Part shown: positions 23,330-36,629 of the stretch, piece by piece | Layout of the letters: each line of letters starts with the position of its first letter | How positions within the stretch are numbered: position 1 is the first letter of the stretch | DNA from: Timema cristinae | Taxonomy: Eukaryota; Arthropoda; Insecta; Phasmatodea; Timematidae | Reading direction: 5' to 3' | DNA: 64,000 bases | Assembly: GCA_039000515.1 (NCBI GenBank) | Contig: JBCFYV010000012.1 | Span: forward strand, 5,724,358 to 5,788,357 | The notes under the pieces: generated by a model | Told to the model about the DNA's origin: nothing | Database searches by the model: none | What the model saw: only the letters and a program-made list of their open reading frames with translations | Program-made: the position numbers and the translations under genes

Positions 23330-23450
23330 GTGCCATAAAGTCGGAATTCCAATCCCCCCCGGTGAACTAAAGGGGTTTTTTTCATATTTTTTTTTAACTC
23401 TAATCAAAAAAATCGGATATTTCCTCTAAATCTACCATTTCCTATACTTA
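23330..23450 (+). mobile_element. SINE-A fragment
   Basis: GGTGAACTAAAGGGGTTTT, then ATTTCCTCTAAATCTACCAT, directly after the 3' LTR. Confidence 0.4.
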
Positions 23451-24059
23451 TGTAAATATTTTTTTTATTCGGAAATAAAATAAAAGTAAAATAAAAGTAA
23501 AATAAAATAAAATAAAAGTAAAAAAAATTTTTTAATCAAACAAAAAAATCATAACTGAAGCATCCAAAGGGCCCACAATTCCTAAACATTGAATTGGGTT
23601 GATATTTTGGGATTACGATTTCAGCTTTAAATAAACAGTTACATTTCTAAAACAACTCTAAGAGGGAATAAATTTTAATAATATTTTATAACTGACCGAC
23701 AATGTAGGTTTCGTTTTAATTTGACCATTTGCTGTTTTTTGTCTGTCTGTTCGGATATTTTCTACTTGAAAAATTTCAAATGCGCGACCAATTTAACCAA
23801 ATTTGGCAGGAAAATTCTTCGAAACGGGGACAAGCAAAGTATGTGCAGTACGTTTTAGGTTTTTCGATATGGCTATTCTTACCGTTTCAAAATTTTTGAA
23901 CTCTCAAAAATCTTCTGTCGTTTTTTGTTGTTTGTTCCAACAAGCTACAAAATTCATGGACCAATCCAAAAAAATTTACAGTTATTTTTTTTGAACCTAA
24001 GCAGAATGAGTAAGTGCATTTTTTTAAATCCTTTTCAATATGGCGGGCCCTTCAAAATT
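23451..24059. other. AT-rich DNA with an AAAAT-type microsatellite
   Basis: (AAAATAAAAGT)n-like tract at 23470-23525. A 63-codon frame at 23803-23994 is unrecognised. Confidence 0.4.
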
Positions 24060-24310
24060 TTTTCCATTTAATGTTGTTACACTCTAAAAGGTGGCCCTCG
24101 TTGGAATCATTTGTTACATTCTAATACGGGGGGCCCCACGTTGGTCCCATTTGTTACTTACGACTTGGCGACGTTTAAAATCGCATACTAACCCCCACGT
24201 TGTGTCGCCATTTGTTAATTACGTTTCTTTGGCCCCCCGTTGAACTATTTGTTACACTTTTTGCGTTCCCCCCCTCGTTGGACCCATTTGTTACACTTTG
24301 AATATTTTTA
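24060..24310 (-). repeat. Short array of retroelement-junction-like motifs
   Basis: CATTTGTTAC or a close variant recurs at 24108, 24148, 24209, 24245 and 24285, with a worn version near 24070. Each is preceded by CGTTG and a C-rich run, so the + strand reads like CCCCACGTTGG then CCATTTGTTAC. On the minus strand this looks like an LTR end (GTAACAAA) followed by a lysine-type primer site (TGG...CAACGTGGGG). Spacings are 37-40 bp with one of 61. Five to six units. Confidence 0.5.
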
Positions 24311-25639
24311 TTATAAATGTCCCACTTTTGCGCATTTGCTATATTTCATAACAGAGTCATCCGTAAATCATATTTCTATACGCAAAATGTCTTTACTATA
24401 AGTCTCGTTCCTTTTAATTAGACTTTAATAAAAAGATAATAATCACATGAATTTTTTATATCTTTTTATTCTTTAATGAAATCATTTTTTATTTAAAAAT
24501 TTTTTAATGAAAACGATCATGTCGAGGGGGCCCATCAACTTTTAATTACTGATCGCTTAAATCACGTCCATTCAAGACAAAAACCCCCATTGCACAGTGA
24601 AAAAAAGGGGTTTCAAAAAGCACATAATCGATTTAATAAACTTCTCGAAGGAATCTTTCTAAAGGGAAATACACACCTAAAAAACCCGAACAAAAAACCT
24701 ATTGCGTTTGGAAGCTTCTCGACGAGAAAATACTTTAAAAGACTTAAATTTCTTTTACGTTTAAAAAACATTAACATTTTTTTAATTTAACTCCATAATG
24801 CTGCCCTCTTACCCCGAGGCGCGAACTAGTAAATAATTAGAGGGAAAACGTGATTTTAACGCCAGTAATAACTATAAATTTAAATGAAATAAACTTTATA
24901 AAAATTTGGACGATATTTTGTCAATGCTTTTCACAACTTTTCAAGGGGGAAATCAAAACATTAATGGTTCATCTTACGTTTCTAGGGGGTTTTAATTTTT
25001 TTAAAATAATTTTGAGACTGACGTGAACCCTGGGTTTTCCCGATGATATAATTTTTTATTGAAATTCTATTAATTTTGTTTTTTTGTCTAACTTTTTCAC
25101 CAAGAAATAAATGGGACGGAACTTCACACGGACTTTTTTCAACTATTGTTTAAAATTTTTGAAAAAATGGTTTAAAAAAACACCGCAAATCGGGTCTTAG
25201 CCCCTGGGGTAGGGGGGGGGACTTGTGCTTGGGTTGGGCGGAGGAGGGGTTTAACCCCCAAATATCATTTGGGGCCAGGGTTTTTCCTTCTGCATGGGTC
25301 CCCTATCAACAACATCTTTTCCCCTTTATATCTTTTCAGTAAAAAAAAAATCCAAGGGGTTTAAAAGTTTCTGACACACCCCACAGTGATGCCCCTCCCT
25401 CACCAGGGCTGAACCACGACCAAAACTTCGTCCCCCTTACTCACCAAGCTAGCACCCCATACCCCCACCATTAAAAAATCAACCCCACTTTTCTTTTTTT
25501 CTAAGTCCCGCATTTTTGGAGGGACTAGGGTATTTCCGACTCAAAAAGGGTTGGGGGTCAAATCTCGAGGGGTTTGTTTTGGGGCTCTACCCCCCCTGAT
25601 TTCCAAAAAACCAAAATACTTATTCTCACAAACCACGTC
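24311..25639. other. No recognisable feature
   Basis: Noisy AT-rich sequence with a GC-richer patch at 25190-25290. Confidence 0.4.
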
Positions 25640-25858
25640 ACTACACAAACGATTAGAGAAATAGGGGAGCTGTGTGTGTGGTTATTAGCATTTGGGAAAA
25701 TCACATCGGGTCATTTAGGTTGGTTATTCCTAAATGGGTTTCCACTCTCCCTCCACCAAATGTGGTCACATTTCCTTTAAATTTAACCTTTTCCTAATCA
25801 CTAACTCATTAGCGAATTAGTAGTTATGAAAACCCCATCATTATAAGACCGGGGTTAA
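25640..25858 (+). mobile_element. SINE-A copy
   Basis: TTATTCCTAAATGGGTTTCC, ACTCTCCCTCCACCAAATG, TTCCTTTAAATTTAACC and AACTCATTAGCG match the family body closely; the tail is degraded (CATTATAAGACCGGGGTTAA). Confidence 0.7.
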
Positions 25859-28800
25859 AAAAAAAAAAGGGGGGGGGGGGGGGGGTTTGGGAAAAAAAAT
25901 CATGTTGTTTCTTTGAGTTAATTCATACAAAACAAATAACAAGTTCAATAGAAATCCCCAAACGTTTTGAGGGGAACCCCGGGGAAGACAGAATTAACAA
26001 TAACTTTTTTTTTTTTTCGGGGAAAATGAATGTCAAAAACCTCAAATATGAGTATTTTATTTTTAGAAAAAAAAAATACAAAAGGGGAAACCTGCAATAC
26101 TATTACAACTGAGACAGTTTTTGTAGTGAACTCCAAAAACCCCTCTTTCCCCATTTTTTTTCTCCAAAGGGAAAAACAATTTTCGTTCTTCGGGGTGTGA
26201 ATACCCCCAGAGGCGTTTATTTTAATCGTACAAAATAAAAATTTGATTAAATCACTTTATCAATAAAAATAATGTTTTTTTTAATTTTCGTTTTTTTTTT
26301 TACTTCGAAATTGAAACTTCGGCACTTCTAGCTGCAATAGCGCATATTTAAAAAAAATCTTTCTCCCCCACCAGAACGAGACGTGAGCCCCTAAAAGGTT
26401 GTGACCAGTGTCGACGCGCAGGGTACGAGCGGCGAACGAACCCCACGCGGGTCTCTGGGCTGGCTTTCTTCCCCTTTTAAGAAGTAACCCGTTTAGCTCT
26501 TGCAGTCTGGGGGCTCGACCTGGGCACCTAATTTTTAAAAGGGACTTTTAAAAAAACTTAAATACTTTTATTTTGGGGAAGAAAATATATTCCTTCAAAA
26601 CCCCCGGGGTAGTGCCTTAATTTTTACCCCAAAAAGGTCAAGTGCATTTCCCAAACCCCGCAAAACTGGGGGATTATTTTTTTTTCCCCGCTTCTTTTTT
26701 TGGGGCTTTTTACTCCTCTTTTTTAGACCTAAAAACCCTTTTTTTTTGGATTTAAAAAATTTCCCAAAAATATATTTTCCTTTTAAAAAAACCAAAAACA
26801 AAATTTTCCTTACCTGAAAAATTTTTACGATGTTTTATTATTTTTGTTGTGAGATGTGCCTCACCCTTAAAAACCCATTATGGTTTACAATTTTTTAAAA
26901 ACAAATTTTAATAAGGAAAGATGAATTATAATTTAAGGAAACAAACCCCCATTTTCTCGAAAAAAAATTTGAAAAAATCAAGGGGAAAAAAACCCCAGTA
27001 ACCTTTAAAGTGGCAACCTACAATGGGGCCCCTACGTGAAAGATCTTTTTTTAGGGGACCACATATGGCCTTACTGGAAGGGGGGTTTTCCATGGGGCTT
27101 TTTACTATAGTGGCCAATTTGGAAAGGGATCGTTTCCGGGTGACTCAAAATAGCGGCCATCGGCCCCCACGAGGGGACCACACGGAGGGGATAGAACCAG
27201 GCGGTTGTATTGTGGGCCCCCATTTCCCTCTACGACCTCATTATAGTAACAACCCTTGTTCCCAATCTACTAACAAAAAGCCCTACCTTTACCACCCCCG
27301 GGGGGACCCACCCCCCAAAGGTTTTTTTTTTTTTCGTGCTTGGAAATTCAATTACAACAATTGAATAGTCGAAAAGATTGAAAATCGTTTCGGGAGTCTA
27401 AATTGGGAAGCAAAAGCCCAATTTTTGAACAACAAAAAATAAAAAAGCATGAAATTTTATCAAAGACTAATACTTTGCCCGCGGCTTTGCTCGGGGTGGA
27501 AGTTGATTATTTTCAAATACAAAATTTCATATGTAATTTTTTTGATTTTTAATTTTTAAAAAATTTCGTTACTTGATGACCTAACTTACCCAAAACAAAA
27601 ATAAAGCAAGTCCGAAAAAAAACACCCCTTTTTTATTTCCCCTTTTTAAAAAAAAAATTTTTCCAAAAAATTTTCCCCCAAAAATATTTATTTTTTTTAC
27701 GCAATAACCGAAATACAAAAAATTTTTTTTTGTAACTTTCAAAATGAGGAAATTTTATACATATTACATACAAATTATCAAAAACCCCCCTTTTTGACAC
27801 CCCTTTTTGGGGTGGGGGGAAATTTTTTAAAAAACCTTTTTAGGGGGGGGCCCCACATAACAAAAAGAATTAAAATCCAAAAATTTTTTTCTTGTACCTT
27901 TTATAGTTTTCCTCCCCGGGGGTGATGAATCTCATCATTTAGGGCATTTATTTTATAAGTTTTAATTATGCAAAAAAATAGAATATTTTTTAAATTTTTT
28001 TTCAAAAAAAACAACTTTTTTTTTTTTGTTTGAAGCGTACTTTCAAGATTTAAAAATTTGACATCCCCAAAAAATCCAAAATTCCAATATTAAAGACAAA
28101 TATTAAAATTTGGGAAAAAAATTAAAATACACACAGCCAAAAAATTTTTTTCAACTGCCAAAAACAACCACATAACCAAACCCCTTTTTATTTTTTTTCA
28201 TTTTTATTTCTCTTTACCCCCGAAGAGAAAAAAATTGTGACGTCAAAAAAAAATCAAAATCGGATTTTTTAAAAAATGTTGATGTTTCATTACCCCCGAA
28301 AAAACCCCGTGCCCGCCTGTATTTTCGGACTAGAGCCGGGGAATTTTTTTTCCGACAGGCTAAAAATTGGGACTAGGGGGTTTTTTTTAGATCGCCCCGG
28401 GGGGGTTTTTTGGGAAACAAATACCAAAAAGGTTTATATTTTAAAACCCAAAAATTTTTTGGACAAAAAGAAAATAATCAATTTTTTTTTGGGTTTTTTT
28501 TTTTTTTAAAAATTTTGATGACATTTTGGGAATAAGTCAAATTTTTTAAAAAAAAAAACAAAATGGAAACTCTTATTTTTCCGGGGGTAATTTTAAGGGG
28601 ACTTTAAAAAGGGGGAAAAACACAATTTTTTTTCATAATATCTTCTCAACCCATTTTTTTTTACCAAATAATTTTTTCTAAATTGTATACACTTTAAAAA
28701 AATAAAAAAATTTATTTAAAAAATTGGGGTTTTATAAAAAAAATACAAAATTTCAAGCTAAAGCACATGTCCCATTTTTTTTAGAGGTGTTAATAAAATA

Positions 28801-31800
28801 AATTGATTGTTTTTATTTGTGAAAAAAAACCCCCTTTTTTTAAAATTTTTTTTAAAATTTTAACAGGGGAAGGCTAATTTTCAGAACCTTTGTTTAGTTT
28901 TTGAACAAATTATATTTCCGTTTTTAAAAAATTCCATTTTTTTTTTAAATCTTTTTTTTTAAACAAAGAGAAAGTCGTGTGGACCTATTTTTATTTTCAA
29001 ATTAAATTTTTGCATTTTATTAAGGGGAGTTTTTTTTTTCCTTTTCTTTTAAAATTTTTTAAATAGATTTTTTCCGTAGGGGTCTCGGGAAGGTTTTTCT
29101 AAATGCCCGAGGGGGTATTTATTGAGCCCCCAGACATATAATTATGCCAGTAAAGGTCTGTGGGGCAATACCATCTACACTTCGCAGTGACGCTGGGGAC
29201 GAGATTCGGAACATAAGAACATGGGATAAGCTCCCTTTACCCCTACACCCCGACCCCCCCCACACTCACCTGCCGGGCATCTTTATTTGGCTCATTTTAG
29301 AATCAAACATGTTATAAACACAATTATGAAACCTACACATCGCTAAAATTTCTTCCTTTTTATCTTTGGCGCAATTTTTGGGTCCCAAAAAAGGGGTACT
29401 CTTTTTTTAAATTTTCCAAAAATTTAAAAATTTTTAAATTTTTTTCCAATCAGTTTTAAAAATAATTTACTAAGCAAAAAAAAGGGAAAATAAATTTAAA
29501 TTAAAAAATAACTAAAAAATTAAATCCGACTCTCCAAGTCAAACTTTGGGGTAGAATTCTCCATACTCGGCGAGATGTGGGGGTGAAACTCTACTCCGTC
29601 TCGCCCTTTGACTCGGGGCCCCAAAGACAAACGACACAGACCCAAAGTCGCCGAGCAACCCCCCCCAATTTTTTCATTCGGTGCCCGGGGCTCTCGACGA
29701 AGGTGAATAGGCATAACCTTTTCCCAAGATAGGGGAACAAAACAAAGTAAACGCCAAACCCCAAACGTGGGAAGTTACATGGTCTTTACCGAAAAAAAAG
29801 GGATAGGCCTCTTTACAGTATTTTTAACTATTCAAAAAAAAAAAGGGCTTTTAATGTACTACACGAAAATAATACTTACATAATTTTACAATTCAACAGA
29901 CGGGGAATCAAAAAAAAATTAAAAGCAGAATTTCTTTGCCCAACTCGAATTTTTAACACCTAACTAAAACCAATTTATTTTTTATAAAATTTTTTTATTT
30001 TTCTAATCATTTTTTCCATTAAATTATTTTTTTAATTGCCTTTTTTTTTATTCCTTATCACCTTTTTTTGTTACACTTTTCTTTTTAAAATGATATTTTT
30101 TATTTTTAATTGGTTTTTTTTTATGGGAAACATTTTAATTTTTTTTTTTATTTAAAAAATTTTTTTTTTTTAAAATTTTATTACATTGAGGAATTTCAAT
30201 TTTTTAATTTATTAAAGAATGAAAAAAAACTCAATTTTTTTTTGGCTTGAAATTTTCTTTTCAATTTTTTTTTTTCCAACTAAATAATTTTATTTTTCTT
30301 TAATCAAAAAAATATTTTTAATTAAAATTTAAATTATTCTATTTGGGGCTCAAGCTAAAAAACTTAAATACAATTTTTAAAAAATTTCTAACCACAGGGT
30401 CATGTAGGTTTAAAGTATCTATACCAAAAACCTAGGAAATAGGGGGGAAAAACGCAGAAAAAAAAAAACTTTTTTGGAACAATTTTTCGGGGTCAAACCC
30501 TGTCAACCGAATCAAGTCAGACACAACTAACCACGCCTATTTTGGGGATTTTAATTTTTATATTTTTCAAAAAATAATATTAACTTTTTTTTTTTTCTTT
30601 TACAAAATTCTTTTAAAAAAAAAAAATTTAAAACAAAAGCTCGTTTAACATAAATTTCCTTTTTTAAAATTCATGTAATTTTTTTAGCCTTTCACAAAAC
30701 AACGATGACAGTTTTTATCATTATCATGCCATATTTTTTTGCCATTTCATAGGACATTACATGACTCTCCATTTCAAAATGGGAAGAATATCAGGTATTT
30801 TTAAACCCTACAACATAAATAACTGGGTTTTCAGTAACAAAACAGACTTGGGGAACAACAATAGTACTAGGCAAATTGGGGGAAAAACCCACTAAAAAAC
30901 TCAGCCCAAAATTCATAGGAAGGGCCTTATCTACAGCTAGAAAAAAAAAATACTGTTACGTATTCAACCAATCATAAATCTGAAATTTCACTTTGAAAAT
31001 ATCATACTTTTAAACAAACTTTGATAATCACTTATACAAAAATGTTTCATTTTGGGGCCCCAGCACTTTTTTTTTTTAAAAAGCCTTTCTTCCGTAAGAT
31101 TTTTAAATACTCTTTCTCGCAAAAACTAAGCTGGTTATAAAGGAAATTTGGGTGTTTGAATAGGGTCGGGTGTAGGCAACTGTATTTCCCCAAAAAGAAA
31201 ATTTGGGTACACTTTCTCTAACTCCACACTTATCCATACTTTTAAATATTCGTGCGATTCGAATATTTTTTAAAGGGTGAAAAAAAAAAAATTTTTTTCT
31301 AAAAAAGACTTTTTTTTTAAAACGAACTATAGATCCACTTTCAAAGTTTTCCGAAGTATTTTTTAAACATTTCACAGCTAGTATCTGATCGACAAATTTA
31401 ATTTTATACAAACACACACATACAATGACATATTGCGGCATTAAAGGGGTTTTTAAAAAAAAACCACCGGTTTATTTGAAAAAATGTAGGGTTTAGGGAT
31501 TACACTAAATAAAAAAATCCCACAAATCAGCGTGAAAATTTTAACCAACCATTTTCACTAAAACATAATAACCTTTTTTAAATTTTTAAAGAGGGGCCAC
31601 AACCAACACCCCCCTACGATAACCAATTTTTCCGTATAATAAGTTGCTAAAAAACAACGTGAAAAATTTTAAATTTAAATATTGATTATAAAACTTTTTT
31701 ACTTACTATTCCTCTCCCTCCTTCCCAATTTAAATACCAATTCCAAGAAAGTGAATTGATAAAATTTAATAAAAAATTCCATATTGAATTTCTTAAACAG

Positions 31801-32020
31801 CCCCCCAAAACCCCCGGGGTGATTAAAAAAATTAAAAAGTTTACGCGGGGGAAAAGGAAGAAACCTTCCGAAGGGGTAAATAAACGGGGGGTTTTTGGGG
31901 CCCCCAGGGGGGGGCACCCCAAAAAGCCACACAAAAACCAAGAGGACGGGACGACTTTGAGCAACCTTTCAAGACCTACCTCTTGAGGACCAGGGCCCCA
32001 AATTTTTGTGCATCACCGGA
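25859..32020. other. Noisy AT-rich stretch with GC-richer islands, nothing identified
   Basis: Islands at about 26370-26530, 27000-27240, 29100-29280, 29520-29720 and 31800-31990 stand out from the background and might be worn exons or element pieces. I recognise no motif in them on either strand. Confidence 0.4.
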
Positions 32021-33711
32021 CCCACTTAACCAACCCTACACAACTAAAACAACAAATCGATAAACCCATGGTTGCAGTTTTTATTGCAAAACATTTTTTG
32101 TTAAAGTATTGATTCAATATGAACCTAAATTTAATTTTCTTCCACATGCTGATATCAACAGTTCCTGAATATCCATCAGAGCATAGGGGCATTAGACGAA
32201 AACTTTTTAAAGAAGTATAAAGTGATTATTAAATTCCAGAACCCCCTTGACAGATATTCAAGAAATTTGAGTTCACCATATAAAAATTTACTGTCACAGA
32301 ACCATATGAAAAAAATATAACATTTCTCTTCACCAGAGGGCGAACAATCAATTCCTATTTCAAGACATTAAAAAAAAGTATTTTCAAGTAAAATATTTTA
32401 TTTTTAATAGTAAACTACTACAACTTACAATACTAACTATTCATATCTACAAACATTCGGACGTATCAACAAATTTGGAAATTTTCCCTCATATCCTCAG
32501 AGTCATTTTCAGGGGAAATATTATGGTCATTTTGTTATTAATGTTAATCAAAGCCATATACAGAATTTAATCAAAATCGTTGGAGCGGATGTTGAATTAA
32601 ATCGATTTTTTTTTTTGGCCTTCCCCAAACGTCCCTTAATTCTATGGTAATATACATAATTCCAAAAATCCTCGGAGAATGTAATGAAAAGCCTAAATAC
32701 CATGATTTGTTGATCGGTAAAATGGTTTTCGCCTCTAGCCTATATATAGACGGACAGAAATTACTATTACGTTGAGTTCATTTAAATGTCGACTCAAAAT
32801 TTCTATTTCATTTTTTTTTTTCCCTCACAATAGGTCTCCTTTCTTCGAGGGTCTAAAGTTTACAGAAAGTAAAAACACAGCTGAAGAACCTACTTTACTA
32901 TTCAATTTTTTCTATTTAAATTAAGAATGTAAAAACAGAACTTTGATACGTTTCCTGATTATAACTGATAGTGGAGCCCCAACGTGAAAGGCTCGATTCT
33001 ATGACAACTCTTCTATAGTTTCCATACGTGAAGTTCTATGGCAGCTCTAACATCCCAATTTTACAACCACAGATGAGCATAGATACACATTACGCTCGAA
33101 CCAGAAAATGTTTCGTTATTCTGTTTTTTTGTAACCTTTACTTGATAACATTGAAAACTTTTGGGGTTTTTTTTTCCAGTTTTTTTTTCTCTTTTTAAAA
33201 CATTAACTGTTTCACTGATCTCAATCTGGCGGTTTTTTTTTCACCTTATATTAGTTCAATGCCTCTCATCAAAAACCAACAGCTTTTTTAGTCACTTTTA
33301 ATAGAGATAAAATACTTAAACTTTTAATTTATTTCTAATTCATTGGGCAATGTTTTTTTATTAAAATTTTAATAAATCTATAACGCGGTGCACCGACAGC
33401 CATTGCAGGTCATATAGAGGCGTACAGGATATCCTGGTTATATCAGACCTGGAATTTGGAGCTTTCTTTCCTTCAAACAGGATATCTAGATATGGCTAGC
33501 CGTAATAACAAATATAGTAGCTTTGCTATTTAATCCTCCAAGAAAATTCGACTCGACAGTTATAAATTGTACCATTGGCATTATAGGGGCCCAAATACCG
33601 AGTCGATGGTCGCTGCGTTACATGAAAGCTCGTGATTCCTAATTCATCACACATTTGTAGGAGACACTTCCCTTAAACTAGAATGAACAAAGGGCACTGG
33701 CTGGGCAAGGA
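32021..33711. other. Clean AT-rich DNA without recognisable genes
   Basis: Texture returns to normal. A palindromic CAGGATATCCTG at 33426-33437 is followed by CAGGATATCTAG about 40 bases on. No coding signal. Confidence 0.45.
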
Positions 33712-33850
33712 CATTCCGGTATCCAGTGGTTTGAGCATTGGTGTACTAACCAACGGGCCCGGTTCGATTCCCCCTGTCCAGGTGCATTTTTCAATTTTCA
33801 GAATGTATATTATTTAAGTTAACATATATAAAAAAGTAAAATACATAAAA
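33712..33850 (+). mobile_element. SINE-C copy
   Basis: ATTCCGGTATCCAGTGGTTT, GGTGTACTAACCAACGGG and B box GGTTCGATTCC, followed by TGCATTTTTCAATTTTCAGA and AAGTTAAC as in the other SINE-C copies. Confidence 0.6.
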
Positions 33851-33867
33851 TAGTTTTTTTTTTTAAA

Positions 33868-34002
33868 ATACCTTATGCTGATAAAATACAAAACAATATA
33901 AAGAAAGAATATAGTGTGACGGATCCTCGAGAGGACCAATCAAGTGAGGCGTTCTTTTGTGTAGGGCGAGTGTCACAGCTTAAATTTTATCGCATAAGGT
34001 AT
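33868..34002. mobile_element. Small inverted-repeat element (MITE-like)
   Basis: ATACCTTATGCTGATAAAAT at the left and ATTTTATCGCATAAGGTAT at the right are inverse complements with one extra base. If the repeats start at CCTTATGC, each end is bordered by TA, as for Tc1/mariner-type MITEs. The inner ~95 bp code for nothing obvious. Confidence 0.5.
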
Positions 34003-34138
34003 GATTTTTTAATATATATAAAAGTTGAATACAGAAAGGTCACTACGACAAATGCCTGGTTCACGCATATTTTCAACCCTTTGATGTGTTATCTGTGTGA
34101 TGAGATGGGAACTTGAGGGTTAAATAACATTTAGTATC

Positions 34139-34519
34139 TTAGAGAAAATCTGGAGTGTTACAAAATGTAAAACTCATTTCTTTGATCAGCCAATCAGTAA
34201 TAAGTTTTTTTTCCATGGGTTTGTGTGCGTATTGAGCCAAACTGCTCTGATATAAAAAAAAGTCATCAACATCTTTACTCGTCCGGGGCTCAACAGATTG
34301 GTGTAGCCTATTTATGTTTGATAATTTTTTTTTTAAATAATATTTACTTTGGAAATGTTCAATGCTTCCTGCTGATTCAGAAATCGTAAAAACAAATTTC
34401 AGAAGTAAATTTATTTTTGAGCAAACTGCATATAAGAATTGCCTTTTTTTTTGATCCATGCTTTTTAAAATTTGGGGTAGTCTATTTTTAAATGTAGACA
34501 GTAAATGAGAAATTATCAA
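34139..34519 (-). other. Unrecognised 126-codon open frame
   Basis: In clean sequence; the product is lysine and serine rich with a hydrophobic stretch (KINLLLKFVFTISESAG) and no motif I recognise. There is a good ATG at 34517-34519. Length exceeds chance expectation only modestly in AT-rich DNA with TTT/AAA codons. It might be an exon or an element remnant; no neighbouring gene supports it. No function assigned. Confidence 0.25.
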
Positions 34520-34654
34520 ATTAAGTAGATCTAAAAGTAATTTAATTTGAGGTATTTAACTGCACTTCTGAACCGATTGATTATATTAGTACGGGAGAAT
34601 TTCTCTGAGTGAGGGCGAAAGTGCTCACCAAATAGTGCCAGGAAAAGTATTTTT

Positions 34655-34745
34655 ACATGCCCTTCAGGGTTTATTATACATGCCTTCAGGGTTATTTACA
34701 GCCCTTCAGGTTATTATACATCCCTTCGGGGTTATTATACATGCC
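34655..34745. repeat. Short tandem repeat, about 22 bp by 4
   Basis: Units of the type CCTTCAGGGTTATTATACAT with small length differences. Confidence 0.8.
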
Positions 34746-34802
34746 GGGGAAGAAGGAGTGCTACGGATTTTTATTGCTCAAGAATAATTATTCGATCTCA
34801 TT

Positions 34803-34867
34803 GGGTTCGAACCCACGAACATCTGATCCTGAGGCAGCACTTTACCCCGATACCCCCGAGGTCAACG
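34803..34867 (-). repeat. tRNA-like SINE head
   Basis: Minus strand GTTGACCTCGGGGGTATCGG then GTGGGTTCGAACCCA (B box). It resembles the SINE-B head in layout, without its body. Confidence 0.45.
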
Positions 34868-36629
34868 AAAATTTTTAAAAGTAGTCAACATTGACTAATA
34901 GTCTGTAAAGAGGTTGAGTGTTGCTTTGCTATGCAATTTTTCTTGTGTTTACGGTTACCACAGCGTGTCACTAAACTTCACTCTCTCCGGGACTTATATC
35001 TTGATCAAATATCCTCGCACTTATATTAGCAGTCAAATGTTGGCACTTAATATTTTCACTAGCACTAAAACCACACCAACTCTTAACTAGCACTCAAACA
35101 ACACTCAACTTTGTCAATGCATACCACCCATATTTATATTACAACTTTATTTGACATGTTAAAACCAAAAGGGGAAAAGGTGTACACACAGAAAAATACG
35201 ACCTAGCGTATGAACACAGGAAAGTTGTGCTGCGTTTTAGCTGTCGTAATATGAAGCTCGTGCATGGCGAACCGAATACAATTTTAGCTCTCCCATAGGA
35301 AACACGATAGTCTATTGTTGCATAACGCTGGCGTTAAGACTGGTCAGATAAAGGAAACGGTGAGAAGAAAACTGGACAACTATTATCTTTCTTACAAAAA
35401 AAGTACAAAGGCTAGGGGTAGAAATATTGAACAAGATAGCAAACGCACACATTCATCTTAATACAAGATCTGGTGTCATATTTCAACAACTTCTTTTTTC
35501 AAAAAAATAAAATATCGGTGGAAGGAGGAAGTGATAGAGATGCATGTGAGGATATATATATTCTTGGGCTCTCTATTTATAAAAGTGTTTCACAATGTAC
35601 ATACTGTACAAATTATTATATTGTATTTATTTCATATGTTAGGGAAGAATTTCACCATGGTCAAACCTTATCTATGATTTTTTTATACAGTTTGAATAAT
35701 ATATCAATATATACATATTATAATTTGTCTATAACTTCACATTTTTAAAGACGTACTATATCACTATCGTAGTTTATCATTGGCATCACATTTAAAGGAG
35801 TATTTTGTTCAGAATGTGTTTCGCTTTCTCTCACTAATTTCTTAACTGTTTCCCCATCCAAATGTTTTTCAATGTGGACATTTTATTATACCACTATGGT
35901 TTCAAATTTTATAAGAAGTGACCAAAGACCATTTGGCATGATTATGGCTTCACATTTTTTTAATTGTTTCAGCATGTGTTATTATAATTTACCTAAGTTG
36001 GTACATTTTATGATAAATGCTACTACCACCCTTACGGGAAGTTTTAGTGTATAAGCTAACACCTAGGCTCAGCTTCTAGTCGATTACATTCTGTAAGTAT
36101 TACAGGGTTACTGATCGAGAAGACACAAAATACTTGAAAATTATACTGTAATTTAATTCTAGAGCTTGAGTGACCACCCTTTATTCGGACTGACTTCAAA
36201 TGGGGTACGTAATACCGTACTTTATTTTTGCATTCACAGTTTTATAATGTCCATAACACCAACGTGATGTTTATAATTTCACTTTAAATTTCTTGTCTTA
36301 AATGAAATGAGAGCTAAAAAACCCCACATCTTAGTTATTAAATTGGAAAATAAATAAATAGAATTGCGCTTAAAAAAAACAAATGCAGAATACTTCCAAG
36401 ACTATATAGTCGGGAGGAAGGCATTTTTATGATAAATTAAAACATTTGTTTTGATCAACATAAAAAAATAGGATTATTAAATATTAACGACAGTGATAAT
36501 ACTTAGCTGCATAAAATATTATTTGATTATGAATATTTTTTTTATTCTCACCGCATTTGTTTGGGGGAAATAATAATGCGGCGGAGCAGGTCATGCTTCT
36601 AGTTTAAATATATTGACTTCCTAAACAGC
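34868..36629. other. AT-rich DNA, no recognisable gene
   Basis: Frames up to 91 codons occur (35473-35748) but have no motif or coding bias that I can see. Confidence 0.45.

Larger units (their letters stand above)
7193..32020. other. Homopolymer-rich, probably poorly polished block
   Basis: From about 7.2 kb to about 32.0 kb runs of A, T, G and C of 5-15 bases occur every few tens of bases, and copies of elements that are intact elsewhere carry one-base slips, most often in or beside runs. Sequence on both sides lacks this texture. I infer uncorrected long-read consensus. Open frames in this block are short and mostly meaningless; 7.2-9.7 kb, 14.6-16.9 kb and 25.9-32.0 kb contain nothing I can name. 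Confidence 0.7.
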
